Assembly (NCBI GenBank): GCA_030262775.1
Contig: JAJSZP010000005.1
Location: 1 to 37,217 of the forward strand
Origin: Deltaproteobacteria bacterium
GTDB lineage: Bacteria > Desulfobacterota > Desulfobacteria > Desulfobacterales > ETH-SRB1
Direction: 5' to 3'
Length of the DNA stretch: 37,217 bases
Shown here: positions 7,555-14,444 of the stretch, piece after piece
How positions within the stretch are numbered: the stretch's first letter is position 1
Layout: each line of letters begins with the position of its first letter
Notes under the pieces: model-generated
Seen by the model: the letters and a program-made list of their open reading frames with translations, nothing else
Told to the model about the DNA's origin: nothing
The model's database searches: none
Position numbers and translations under genes: made by a program

Positions 7555-8490
7555 TTAATTAATCGTTAAGTTGTATTTATTAAGCTTTGAATACAATGTG
7601 CTGCGGCTCACATTGAGCTGTTTTGCAACTTTTAATTTGTTCCAGTTGTTCTCCTGCAAAATTTTCATAAGGAATCTTTTCTCATTTTCCTCAAAAGAAG
7701 TTATCCCTTCATTTTTTTCTTTTAACACTTCATCCAGGATACGGGAAGGCAGTAATTCACGCTCAACTTTTTCACCCTTTGCCAGAAGAAAGGCATGTTG
7801 TATTGAGTTTTCCAGCTCCTTGACATTGCCCGGCCAGGTATAGTCCATTAATATCTGCATTGTATCGGATGTAACACCTCTGACATTTTTCCCTATTTCT
7901 ACATTAAGTGTTTCTAAAAAGCATTCTGTTAAAAGAGGGATATCATCTTTCCTCTGCCTTAAAGAAGGTAGATGTATATTAATTACATTCAGCATATAAG
8001 AAAATTCTTCATTAAAAGTTCCTATTTCTACCTCTTTGCCAAGATCAGTATTAACAGCGGCTATAATCCTTACGTCTGTTTTAATGCTTTTTTTTCCTCC
8101 AAGCCTTTTTATAGCCCCGTCCTGTAAAAAATTCTGAAGTTTGATCTGTGTCAACGGAGACATTTTATCAATCTCGCTCAAAAACACTGTCCCGCCATTA
8201 TTCTGCTCCAGACATCCTTTTTTTTGAGATACAGCTCCTTCAAAGGCGCCTGTTTCATGACCAAAAATCCCGCTTTCTACTATAAATCTCGGATAAGCTG
8301 AACAATTATACACATCAAAAGGTTTATCTTTTCTTGAGCTGTTCAAATGGATACATCTTGCCACCAATGCTTTCTCCGTCCCCTCTTCACCCTGAATCAC
8401 AACCGAGGTATCAGTAGGCGCCAGATTCAATATCATATTGTAGATCTGCTGCATCCTGGCAGACTGCTTATTGATCTCCTGTATCTTCAA
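7555..8490 (-). CDS. Degenerate sigma-54 activator (AAA+ plus Fis-type HTH, catalytically dead) inside the mrp operon
   Basis: 311 residues without receiver domain, laid out like PspF: AAA+ domain about 8-240, HTH about 265-306. The fold and linkers match the sigma-54 regulator at 16710-18581, but catalytic positions are changed. Walker A reads GEEGTEKA (34-41; third Gly replaced by Glu). Walker B reads FLSEI (103-107; Asp replaced by Ser). GAFTGA is GAFEGA (81-86). The FREDLYYRL arginine-finger segment is FNEEFSYML (159-167; both Arg lost). Sensor II GNVRELE is GNVKELE. The HTH is well kept (NKLKVAKQLNVSRSTLYSKLNKY). ATG overlaps the mnhB stop (ATGA), so it is co-translated. It should not hydrolyse ATP or remodel sigma-54, but should bind DNA and perhaps form mixed rings. 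The frame is intact over 311 codons, which argues for selection rather than decay. Confidence 0.88.
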   Translation of the reverse strand: MKIQEINKQSARMQQIYNMILNLAPTDTSVVIQGEEGTEKALVARCIHLNSSRKDKPFDVYNCSAYPRFIVESGIFGHETGAFEGAVSQKKGCLEQNNGGTVFLSEIDKMSPLTQIKLQNFLQDGAIKRLGGKKSIKTDVRIIAAVNTDLGKEVEIGTFNEEFSYMLNVINIHLPSLRQRKDDIPLLTECFLETLNVEIGKNVRGVTSDTMQILMDYTWPGNVKELENSIQHAFLLAKGEKVERELLPSRILDEVLKEKNEGITSFEENEKRFLMKILQENNWNKLKVAKQLNVSRSTLYSKLNKYNLTIN

Positions 8491-8981
8491 GCTCTCTTCC
8501 CTTGAATATTCTTTTCTTTTGAATGAAGTCCACCGGTTACTATGTCTAAAAAGATCGAAATCATCGCAGCCATAACAGTCATCCCGACACCGACCTCAAC
8601 ACCCAGAATACCTAGCGATCTTGCCTGCGCAATCCCCACATGCAAAATCTGATCAAGCTCTGCATAGTCTAAAAAATTACCACCAAGTATTAAACACAAT
8701 ACCCCTATTCCTGCATATATAATGGCTCCTGTGCTACACATAATGATATGCATTTTCTCGCTCATCTTCCTTAAAGCATTGTCCAATCCATAGGTGATGA
8801 CCAATAAAATAATGCTTGCCCCAAGAATCACTCCACCCTGAAATCCTCCTCCAGGGCTGTAATGTCCATGAGCTATAACATACAGAGCATAAATCTGCAT
8901 AAAGGGTATCAGCAATCTGGAAACTGTCTTTACAATAACGTCATCCGATTGTTTAGTCATCATATCGTTTACCCCGCTCAT
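8487..8981 (-). CDS. mnhB: Mrp antiporter subunit B
   Basis: 164 residues with four membrane helices. The signature HGHYSPGGGFQGGVILGAS at about residues 42-60 is diagnostic of MrpB/MnhB. The preceding residues SRLLIPFMQIYALYVIA form helix 1, and a later Gly-rich stretch (LGILGVEVGVGMTVMAAMIS) forms the last helix. The start is not certain: ATG at 8981 has only a weak site upstream, while two adjacent ATGs 18-21 bases downstream have GGGG eight bases before them. It is 57 bases after mnhE and overlaps the pseudo-regulator gene. MrpB completes the ion path built from the MbhD/MbhE-like pieces. Confidence 0.92.
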   Translation of the reverse strand: MSGVNDMMTKQSDDVIVKTVSRLLIPFMQIYALYVIAHGHYSPGGGFQGGVILGASIILLVITYGLDNALRKMSEKMHIIMCSTGAIIYAGIGVLCLILGGNFLDYAELDQILHVGIAQARSLGILGVEVGVGMTVMAAMISIFLDIVTGGLHSKEKNIQGKRA

Positions 8982-9038
8982 CAGTCATGGCTATTTATCC
9001 TTCAATCCCTAAATCTTTTTATTTTACTTACTTGCCCA

Positions 9039-9752
9039 TTACTTTAGCTCTACAAAAACAGGAGCTATATCAAGAGTATCCTGTACATATACATGATCGG
9101 CTTCCATAAATATATGCGCAATCCTGTCCTCCATCTCTCCGGTCAAAAGGTCTTCAGCGGTCTTTTTACTCACAGCATGCACATAAAATACCCCATCTCT
9201 GATATCCAGGGTAATGGTTCCGGGTGTAAGAGTAATCGAATTGGCAAGTGTGACAAAAGAAATGTCGCTTTCCAGTTTTGTCTTAAATTCTATTATCTTT
9301 GGATCTATCAGATTTTTTGGCCCCAGAGCCAATCGAACAACATGCATATTGGACAAAACGATCTGATAGAAAAGCCATGGAATATAAGTAATAAATCTTT
9401 TTACTATTACTCGCATATCACCTGCTCTTGGATTGGCAAAAAGAAGATCATGCGTTGCATGCGAAACCAGACCGCAACAAAGAACTCCGATGCTGATATG
9501 AAATAAATCATAGTGCCCTGACAAGAGCAGCCAGAAACCAAACAAAATAATGAATGTTGCTGTAAATCTGGTAATTTCTGTCTTTGTTTGCCTGGCGCCT
9601 TTAAATATTGCCTCTACTCTTTTTCGATGTACGGCCTGGCTTTCAGATGTGAGCCTGGCAGCAGTATCCAATACCTGCCTGCTCCTCTCTCTTGCTTTCT
9701 CTAATATCTCAAAGGACCTGTCCGTGGCCTGAACCAATATAGTTACTTCCAT
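9039..9752 (-). CDS. mnhE: Mrp antiporter subunit E with a long N-terminal extension
   Basis: 237 residues from the ATG at 9752, which has GAGGGA a few bases upstream; a TTG start 51 bases earlier lacks such support. The MnhE domain occupies roughly residues 64-237: membrane helices around TATFIILFGFWLLLSG, then FITYIPWLFYQIVLSNMHVV and the hallmark ANSITLTPGTITLDI. Usual MnhE proteins are about 160 residues. Here some 60-75 extra, highly charged and probably helical residues (many Arg, Glu, Gln) precede the first membrane helix, so they should lie in the cytoplasm. I do not recognise a domain in them. First core mrp gene, about 100 bases after usp with no obvious separate promoter. Confidence 0.9.
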   Translation of the reverse strand: MEVTILVQATDRSFEILEKARERSRQVLDTAARLTSESQAVHRKRVEAIFKGARQTKTEITRFTATFIILFGFWLLLSGHYDLFHISIGVLCCGLVSHATHDLLFANPRAGDMRVIVKRFITYIPWLFYQIVLSNMHVVRLALGPKNLIDPKIIEFKTKLESDISFVTLANSITLTPGTITLDIRDGVFYVHAVSKKTAEDLLTGEMEDRIAHIFMEADHVYVQDTLDIAPVFVELK

Positions 9753-9853
9753 TACATCCCTCTTCTTTACTAAATTTGGGCTTACCTTACTGCGTACATA
9801 CAAAAAATACGTTTTCCGAATTCAAGAGTATAGACTTTTGAAAAACGCTTTAT

Positions 9854-10645
9854 CTAAAAAGGAACTAACAGTGCAGGAACAGGGCTTCTCTCTACTACGT
9901 TGCAAGAATGTTTCCCTTTAAAAATATCTTTAAGGCTTTGCTCCGACGTTGTCCCCATAACTATTGATGTAGAATTATAATCATGCGCTGCAAGGATAAT
10001 TTCATCAGCAGTTTTGCCCGCATATACATGATATTCTGCGTCAATTCCCTGTTTTAAGCATTTATTGCGCGTTTCTCTTAATTTTTCCATAAGCTGTCTC
10101 AGATCACGCACGGTCAATTTCTTGTGTATTACATTTACAATATCAAGCTCTTTGATTAATTGTTTAAAACCAAGTATAATCTGTAATGCCTTTTCAGATG
10201 CCTGAGACCAATCGGTCGCAAATAAAATACGTTCAAATGCCCCTTTTGAAGTAAGCTTCAATCCTGTTTCATCATTGTCAACTATCATAACAGGCACGCT
10301 TGCATCCTTAACAAGTTTTTTAACAATGGGATCGCCAAACAAAATTCTTCTTTTCTTTTTATCAAAATGAACCACGGCAAATGATATCTGATTTTCATGG
10401 ATTGTGTTCAAAACACAACCGGACAAATCTCCGGAGTCAATTTTTATTGTAGCTTCCAGGCCATAGCTGTTTAATTGTTTTTTCCACTGCTCAAACACCT
10501 CAGGAGTTATATCCTCTGGCCTATCCTTTATTACACAAAGAAAAATTATTTCCTTAAAGCCAATATCTCTAAAACCTGACAATCCTTCCAGCATCCTGGA
10601 ACTTGGACGTCTAAGATCTGTAGCATATAATATTTTTCCGCCCAT
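9854..10645 (-). CDS. Tandem universal stress protein, first gene of the usp-mrp operon
   Basis: 263 residues made of two Usp domains (about 1-125 and 134-263). Each begins with a beta strand of the type KILYATDL / RILFATDWSQASEKAL. The second domain ends VMGTTSEQSLKDIFKG....VVERSPVPALLVPF. The ATP-binding GxxGx9G(S/T) motif is not preserved there (GTTS), so it is probably a non-ATP-binding type. AAGGGGAG lies close before the ATG. It sits at the head of the minus-strand mrp cluster, about 100 bases downstream of a strong sigma-54 promoter match, so it is likely co-transcribed with mnhE onwards. It is a distant relative of the divergent usp at 11283. Its role may be in stress signalling or binding a Mrp subunit; that part is speculative. 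Confidence 0.9.
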   Translation of the reverse strand: MGGKILYATDLRRPSSRMLEGLSGFRDIGFKEIIFLCVIKDRPEDITPEVFEQWKKQLNSYGLEATIKIDSGDLSGCVLNTIHENQISFAVVHFDKKKRRILFGDPIVKKLVKDASVPVMIVDNDETGLKLTSKGAFERILFATDWSQASEKALQIILGFKQLIKELDIVNVIHKKLTVRDLRQLMEKLRETRNKCLKQGIDAEYHVYAGKTADEIILAAHDYNSTSIVMGTTSEQSLKDIFKGKHSCNVVERSPVPALLVPF

Positions 10646-10744
10646 TATCTCCCCTTATTAATAGAGATCAATCTAACTAACTAAAACTTGTAAACTTGAA
10701 CCGTAGATTTATTGAATTTTATTTTATTTATTATTTAAGCCTAA

Positions 10745-10760
10745 AGCAACATTCGTGCCT
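10745..10760 (-). promoter_or_regulatory. Sigma-54 (-24/-12) promoter of the usp-mrp operon
   Basis: Read on the minus strand the bases are AGGCACGAATGTTGCT. Against the sigma-54 consensus TGGCACG-N4-TTGCW only the first base differs. The invariant GG and GC are separated by exactly 10 bases. Transcription would start near 10734, about 90 bases before the usp ATG at 10645. No comparable sigma-70 promoter is evident for this gene. Confidence 0.82.
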
Positions 10761-10905
10761 TTATGATCAAAATGCATGCCTGACCCTGTTTTTCAGGTGT
10801 TGCCAAAATTTGAAGCTGCAGGCATAAATAATATTACCAACACAAAGTGACCGGTTTTGGGGCACATAATAGTAATTTTTCATAAACATATTTATATCTT
10901 TAAAT

Positions 10906-10959
10906 AATATTATGTATAATTTTTGTACACATTTTGACTAAAGGCTGTACAATAATATT
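10906..10959. promoter_or_regulatory. Nested dyad with TTGTACA half-sites (candidate enhancer or operator)
   Basis: TTGTACA at 10923-10929 and TGTACAA at 10946-10952 are exact complements separated by 16 bases. They are flanked by AATATTA (10906-10912) and TAATATT (10953-10959), which are also complementary. It lies about 170-200 bases upstream of the sigma-54 promoter, a normal enhancer distance. Binding protein unknown. Confidence 0.4.
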
Positions 10960-10983
10960 CTCCCATCTCTTTGAGGATTAATA

Positions 10984-11013
10984 CACTTGTAAAAAAGTCC
11001 TTTTTTACAAGTG
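10984..11013. promoter_or_regulatory. Perfect 13-bp palindrome (candidate enhancer site)
   Basis: CACTTGTAAAAAA (10984-10996) and TTTTTTACAAGTG (11001-11013) are perfect complements around GTCC. A repeated CAAGTGGTT follows at once. Because it lies between divergent genes with nothing to terminate, an enhancer/operator role is more likely than a terminator, although the A/T runs would also permit termination. Confidence 0.45.
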
Positions 11014-11142
11014 GTTCAAGTGGTTGTGGATTTAGGAATTACAAATTATTAACAACTTGATAAAATTAGAAAAACCACTATCTTTTATACTTTTTTACGA
11101 GATCATCAGCTTTAAAAAAGTTTAGGCCTGGACGCCTTCTTA

Positions 11143-11158
11143 AGGCTTCTTAATTGCG
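11143..11158 (+). promoter_or_regulatory. Possible weak sigma-54 promoter for plus-strand usp
   Basis: AGGCTTCTTAATTGCG keeps the invariant GG-N10-GC spacing and GGC / TTGC cores but misses the ACG of the -24 box. It is a weak candidate beside the sigma-70-like promoter downstream. Confidence 0.3.
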
Positions 11159-11170
11159 CTTAATAAATAC

Positions 11171-11200
11171 TTGACAATTTAACTGCTATCTGCTTAATAT
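11171..11200 (+). promoter_or_regulatory. Sigma-70-like promoter of plus-strand usp
   Basis: A perfect TTGACA (11171-11176) is followed after 18 bases by TAATAT (11195-11200), 4 of 6 consensus matches. The start would fall near 11207, leaving a leader of about 75 bases before the ATG at 11283. Confidence 0.5.
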
Positions 11201-11282
11201 TAAAAAAATTTGCTTGTTAAATTTATAAACAACATTTGTTGTGCTTAGTTGACCAAAAAATTGTGGTTAAGGAGGATATTCT

Positions 11283-12149
11283 ATGAATCTTAAAAAGATG
11301 CTGTTTGTGACCAACTTTGATAAATTGTGGCTTGACGCTCTGGAATCACTGATGGATCTCAGAAAGTCAGGCCTTAATCATGTAGTTTTTCTCCATGTAA
11401 TAGAAAAAGATAAAATAGCAATGCATCGTGGAAAAGGCTACCTCAAAGAGGAAGAAGTCGGTCTCAAACAAAAGGCGGATGTGCGTTTTATAGATTGGGC
11501 GGAAAATATATTTGAAAAAGGAATGGAATGCGGTGCCTATGTTGTAGTTGGTAATTATATTCCCAAGATTCTCTCAACTGTTGAAGCGGAAAAAGCGGAT
11601 CTCATAGTGGTAGAAGCCCATGAGAGGACAAAAGTAGAAAAACTGTACGTGGATTCAGCGGTACTGGAACTCCTCCGACGAACCAAGACTCCTGTTTTAG
11701 TTCATAAATATATGCTGCCATCAGGAAAAACAAACGAAAAGCCTTTTGAGGTACCTCTCTTTGCAACAGACTGGTCTTCTCCATGTGAAAGAGCTTTGGA
11801 ACAGATTATCGACATTAAAAACAGTGTTAAAAAAGTAGTGGTAGTTCATGTTGTCAGTGAAGAGACTATGAAGGGAAAATCTAAAGATAACCTTCAAGCT
11901 CTTCAAAAAGAGAATAAGAAAAGGCTGGAAGATGTCCGTATTACTTTTGAAGACGAAGGTATAGAAACTGAGACTCATCTGGGTATGGGAGAAGTCGTTC
12001 CGCAAATTGAAAGCGCCGCGCGTGAACATGGCGCCACAATGGTTATTACAGGCTCAACAGGGAAAGGAGCATGGCGAGAGCGATGGCTGGGAAGTATTTC
12101 TCAGCAATTGGCAGAATTATCGGAACTTCCCACGTTGTTAATACCTTAA
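11283..12149 (+). CDS. Tandem universal stress protein, ATP-binding type
   Basis: 288 residues with two Usp domains (about 1-145 and 155-288). The second ends with ITGSTGKGAWRERWLGSISQQLAE, which preserves the full nucleotide-binding pattern G-2x-G-9x-G-S, so this protein should bind ATP or a related nucleotide. The gene has a textbook AAGGAGG before its ATG and its own promoter-like sequence, and it is followed by a strong terminator, so it is probably monocistronic. It is divergent from the other tandem usp; the two may respond to the same signal through the shared control region. Soluble cytoplasmic protein; the precise stress or partner is unknown. Confidence 0.92.
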   Translation: MNLKKMLFVTNFDKLWLDALESLMDLRKSGLNHVVFLHVIEKDKIAMHRGKGYLKEEEVGLKQKADVRFIDWAENIFEKGMECGAYVVVGNYIPKILSTVEAEKADLIVVEAHERTKVEKLYVDSAVLELLRRTKTPVLVHKYMLPSGKTNEKPFEVPLFATDWSSPCERALEQIIDIKNSVKKVVVVHVVSEETMKGKSKDNLQALQKENKKRLEDVRITFEDEGIETETHLGMGEVVPQIESAAREHGATMVITGSTGKGAWRERWLGSISQQLAELSELPTLLIP

Positions 12150-12188
12150 AACCAGGTCAAGTTATTAACTAGTTCGGTTGCTTAATTA

Positions 12189-12222
12189 AAAAAGGCGGAT
12201 AAACAAAATTATCCGCCTTTTT
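12189..12222. terminator. Strong bidirectional terminator
   Basis: AAAAAGGCGGATAA and TTATCCGCCTTTTT form a perfect 14-bp stem around a six-base loop, with T runs on both strands. It separates the plus-strand usp from the convergent signalling operon and serves both. Confidence 0.92.
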
Positions 12223-12264
12223 CATTTCTCTAACCGTGAACCCTGGAACTGTGAACCTGAGTAG

Positions 12265-12657
12265 TTAAGACAAAAATTTCTTTATCATTGCCCCCAATTC
12301 TTCGGGCTCAACCGGTTTTTCAAGATAGGCTTCCGGTTCCGGCACAGGTTGATCTCCAAACTCGTCAAGGGCCTTCTGAGAGCGGAGAAAGGTTCTTTGA
12401 GCTATTCCGGAATGCATAATTACCGGAATATCACTAAATTGAGAATCTGTTTTTACTGCACGATACATCTTGATCCCGCTTTCCTTAGGCATCAATACAT
12501 CCAAGATAATTAAAGCCGGTTTTTCCTTTTTGACCCTGCCGATACCCTCTTCGCCGTCTTTTGCAAGCTCCGGCATATAGCCAATATCTTCTACAACGCT
12601 TGAAACAAATGTTCTCACATCAACATCATCATCAACAATCAGCACTTTTTTCGCCAT
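12265..12657 (-). CDS. Single-domain response regulator (receiver only)
   Basis: 130 residues, a lone REC domain: acidic pocket IVDDD (about 7-11), phosphoacceptor Asp53 in LIILDVLMP, and Lys in YLEKPVEPEE near the end. An insertion-like stretch (RTFLRSQKALDEFGDQPVPEPEA) between strands 4 and 5 is rather long. AAGGAGG precedes ATG. It is the last gene of the four-gene signalling operon and has no output domain. It probably acts by phosphorelay or protein contact with the hybrid kinase encoded just upstream (12714-14342), whose own REC lies at the N-terminus. Confidence 0.9.
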   Translation of the reverse strand: MAKKVLIVDDDVDVRTFVSSVVEDIGYMPELAKDGEEGIGRVKKEKPALIILDVLMPKESGIKMYRAVKTDSQFSDIPVIMHSGIAQRTFLRSQKALDEFGDQPVPEPEAYLEKPVEPEELGAMIKKFLS

Positions 12658-12713
12658 AATCTATTCCTCCTTTAGTATAATTCTACACAAATCATTTTTA
12701 CCTTAGGGTTCGC

Positions 12714-14342
12714 TCAAACCTTCTTTCCCGGAAGCCGGAGGGTAAACACTGTCCCCTTGCCGGGTTGAGATGCAACATACATGGTTCCTCCGTGCTCATT
12801 TACAATCTTTTGTGTAACCAGCAACCCGAGGCCGGTACCTCGTCCTCCTTTTGTACTGAAAAATTCGGCAAAAATCTTGCTTTGAGTTTCCTCATCCATA
12901 CCACAACCATTGTCAATAACCTCGAATGTCGCGCCGCTCTCCTCCTCACGTCGCGTCCTTACTTTTACATGCCAATGCTTTTGCGTATCAGAATCAAAAA
13001 CACAGGCATCTATTGCATTTGAAACCAGATTAAGAACACAACTGTGAATTCCTTTTGGGTCAAAATATATCTCACCCATCTCCCTGTCAATGTCCCTGAT
13101 CAGATTGACATCATATTCCTTTGCCTTTGATTCCATAAGATCACAAACTTCATCTGCTATAATATTCGGATTATATTTTTCATATTCAGGTTCTCGTTCT
13201 TTAGAATAACTGAGAAGATCCATAACAAAATCGGAAACTTTATGTATATTTCTTTCCACCATATCCCAGCCAGTTTTCAATTTTTTTTGCTGGCGTTCCC
13301 TTTCAGCGTTTATATCCGCAATTTGCTTCAGAGATCGTGCTTGAAGAGGCAAAGCAGACATATTGTTATAGTCTATTTTATTTTCTGCCGACCAGTCAGC
13401 CGCTCCCTTTTTAAGAGCGGTATTTACTATGTAAACACCGCCTTTCAGTCCATTTAAGATATTTTTGATGCCATGGGCAAGACCGGCTATAGTCTGCCCT
13501 ATAGCTGCCAGTCTTTCAGATTGAATCAGTTCTTTTTCCAGGCGTTTAATTTCTCTAAGATCCTGAAAAAAACCAACACTTCCTATTGGCTTGCCACCTT
13601 CATACAGCATTGCGCACGAAAATCTTACCGGCACTGATTCGCCGCTCTTTGCTATAACAGATGCTTCATCTCCAACAAAAATATCGCTTGCTTTCCGATC
13701 TTTACCTGCAAAAATATCAGAGATTTTTTGAGTTATCCCTTCAGGGTAAAGATCGCCGGCTTTCATGGCGCTTTTGACTTCATCAACAGTATATCCAAAC
13801 ATCTCTTCCGCAGCAGGATTAAATATTATTATATTCTCTTCTTTATCCGTGGCAACAATCCCATCAATCGAACGCTGTACAAGCTTATCCTCAAACTCAT
13901 ACCTTCTCTTGATCTCTGCGGTTTTTTCCCTTACAATATTCCAAAGATCATTGGCATACTTATTCAATGTCTTTTTTGTTTTCAGCCGTTCCTCAGCCCT
14001 TTTTAAAGCAATTGTAAGGAGTTGATCGCTCACCGGCTTGGTTAAAAAATCAGATGCTCCAAAATGAAGCGATTGTATAGCAGATGCCATATCGCCATGT
14101 CCGGTAATAACAATTACCTCTACCTCAGGGTTAATCTCCTTGAGTCTTCTCAAGACTTCTAATCCATCCATCCCGGGCATCTGTATATCGGTAAGCACTA
14201 TTGGAAAGAATTCTTTTTGAAACAAGTCAATTCCCTGCTGCCCGCTCGCTGCAGTTGCCACATCATATCCATCACTTTTAAGAGATATGCTGAAGACTTT
14301 TCTAATGCCCTCTTCGTCATCAATCAGCAAAAGTTTTGACAT
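12714..14342 (-). CDS. REC-PAS-histidine kinase hybrid
   Basis: 542 residues, soluble. REC at 1-120 with Asp52 in VLTDIQMPG and Lys102; coiled linker 120-150; PAS 152-265; DHp with His290 in GLAHGIKNILNGLKGG; HATPase 385-540 with N box NLVSNAIDA, G1 DNGCGMD and G2 GGRGTGLGL. The REC and linker resemble those of the sigma-54 regulator in the same operon, suggesting a shared origin. An oddity lies in the DHp hairpin: between VNTALKKG and KKLKTGWDMVERNI there is an insert of about 40 residues (about 313-352) not usual in close relatives I know. The histidine is followed by Gly rather than the common Glu, as in some other kinases of this class. Likely passes phosphate to the single-domain REC protein next door. 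Confidence 0.9.
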   Translation of the reverse strand: MSKLLLIDDEEGIRKVFSISLKSDGYDVATAASGQQGIDLFQKEFFPIVLTDIQMPGMDGLEVLRRLKEINPEVEVIVITGHGDMASAIQSLHFGASDFLTKPVSDQLLTIALKRAEERLKTKKTLNKYANDLWNIVREKTAEIKRRYEFEDKLVQRSIDGIVATDKEENIIIFNPAAEEMFGYTVDEVKSAMKAGDLYPEGITQKISDIFAGKDRKASDIFVGDEASVIAKSGESVPVRFSCAMLYEGGKPIGSVGFFQDLREIKRLEKELIQSERLAAIGQTIAGLAHGIKNILNGLKGGVYIVNTALKKGAADWSAENKIDYNNMSALPLQARSLKQIADINAERERQQKKLKTGWDMVERNIHKVSDFVMDLLSYSKEREPEYEKYNPNIIADEVCDLMESKAKEYDVNLIRDIDREMGEIYFDPKGIHSCVLNLVSNAIDACVFDSDTQKHWHVKVRTRREEESGATFEVIDNGCGMDEETQSKIFAEFFSTKGGRGTGLGLLVTQKIVNEHGGTMYVASQPGKGTVFTLRLPGKKV

Positions 14343-14423
14343 ATTATTACGTTACCTCTCACAGTTAGCTGTTAGCTGTTAGCAGTTTCTCAAAACATAA
14401 AACCGTAAACTGTAAACAGATAC

Positions 14424-14444
14424 TAACATACTTTAGGTATGTTA
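14424..14444. repeat. 8-bp hairpin overlapping the sensor-kinase stop codon
   Basis: TAACATAC (14424-14431) and GTATGTTA (14437-14444) pair perfectly, and the stop codon of the kinase gene lies in the stem. No T tract follows on the minus strand, so it is more likely a processing or stability element within the operon than a terminator. Confidence 0.4.

Larger units (their letters stand above)
10646..11282. promoter_or_regulatory. Divergent control region between the two usp genes
   Basis: 637 non-coding AT-rich bases between diverging genes. It contains a sigma-54 promoter for the minus strand (10745-10760), a dyad built on TTGTACA (10923-10952), a perfect 13-bp palindrome (10984-11013), a weaker sigma-54-like match (11143-11158) and a sigma-70-like promoter (11171-11200) for the plus-strand usp. 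A 7-bp inverted pair ATGCCTG / CAGGCAT also lies at about 10776-10824. The concentration of symmetric sites suits enhancer binding by Fis-type HTH activators. Confidence 0.6.

Noticed and set aside
14363-14387. Three tandem copies of a 7-bp unit (TGTTAGC-like)
   Set aside because: Too short and too few copies to be meaningful; it lies in a 100-base gap between kinase genes and no function is suggested.
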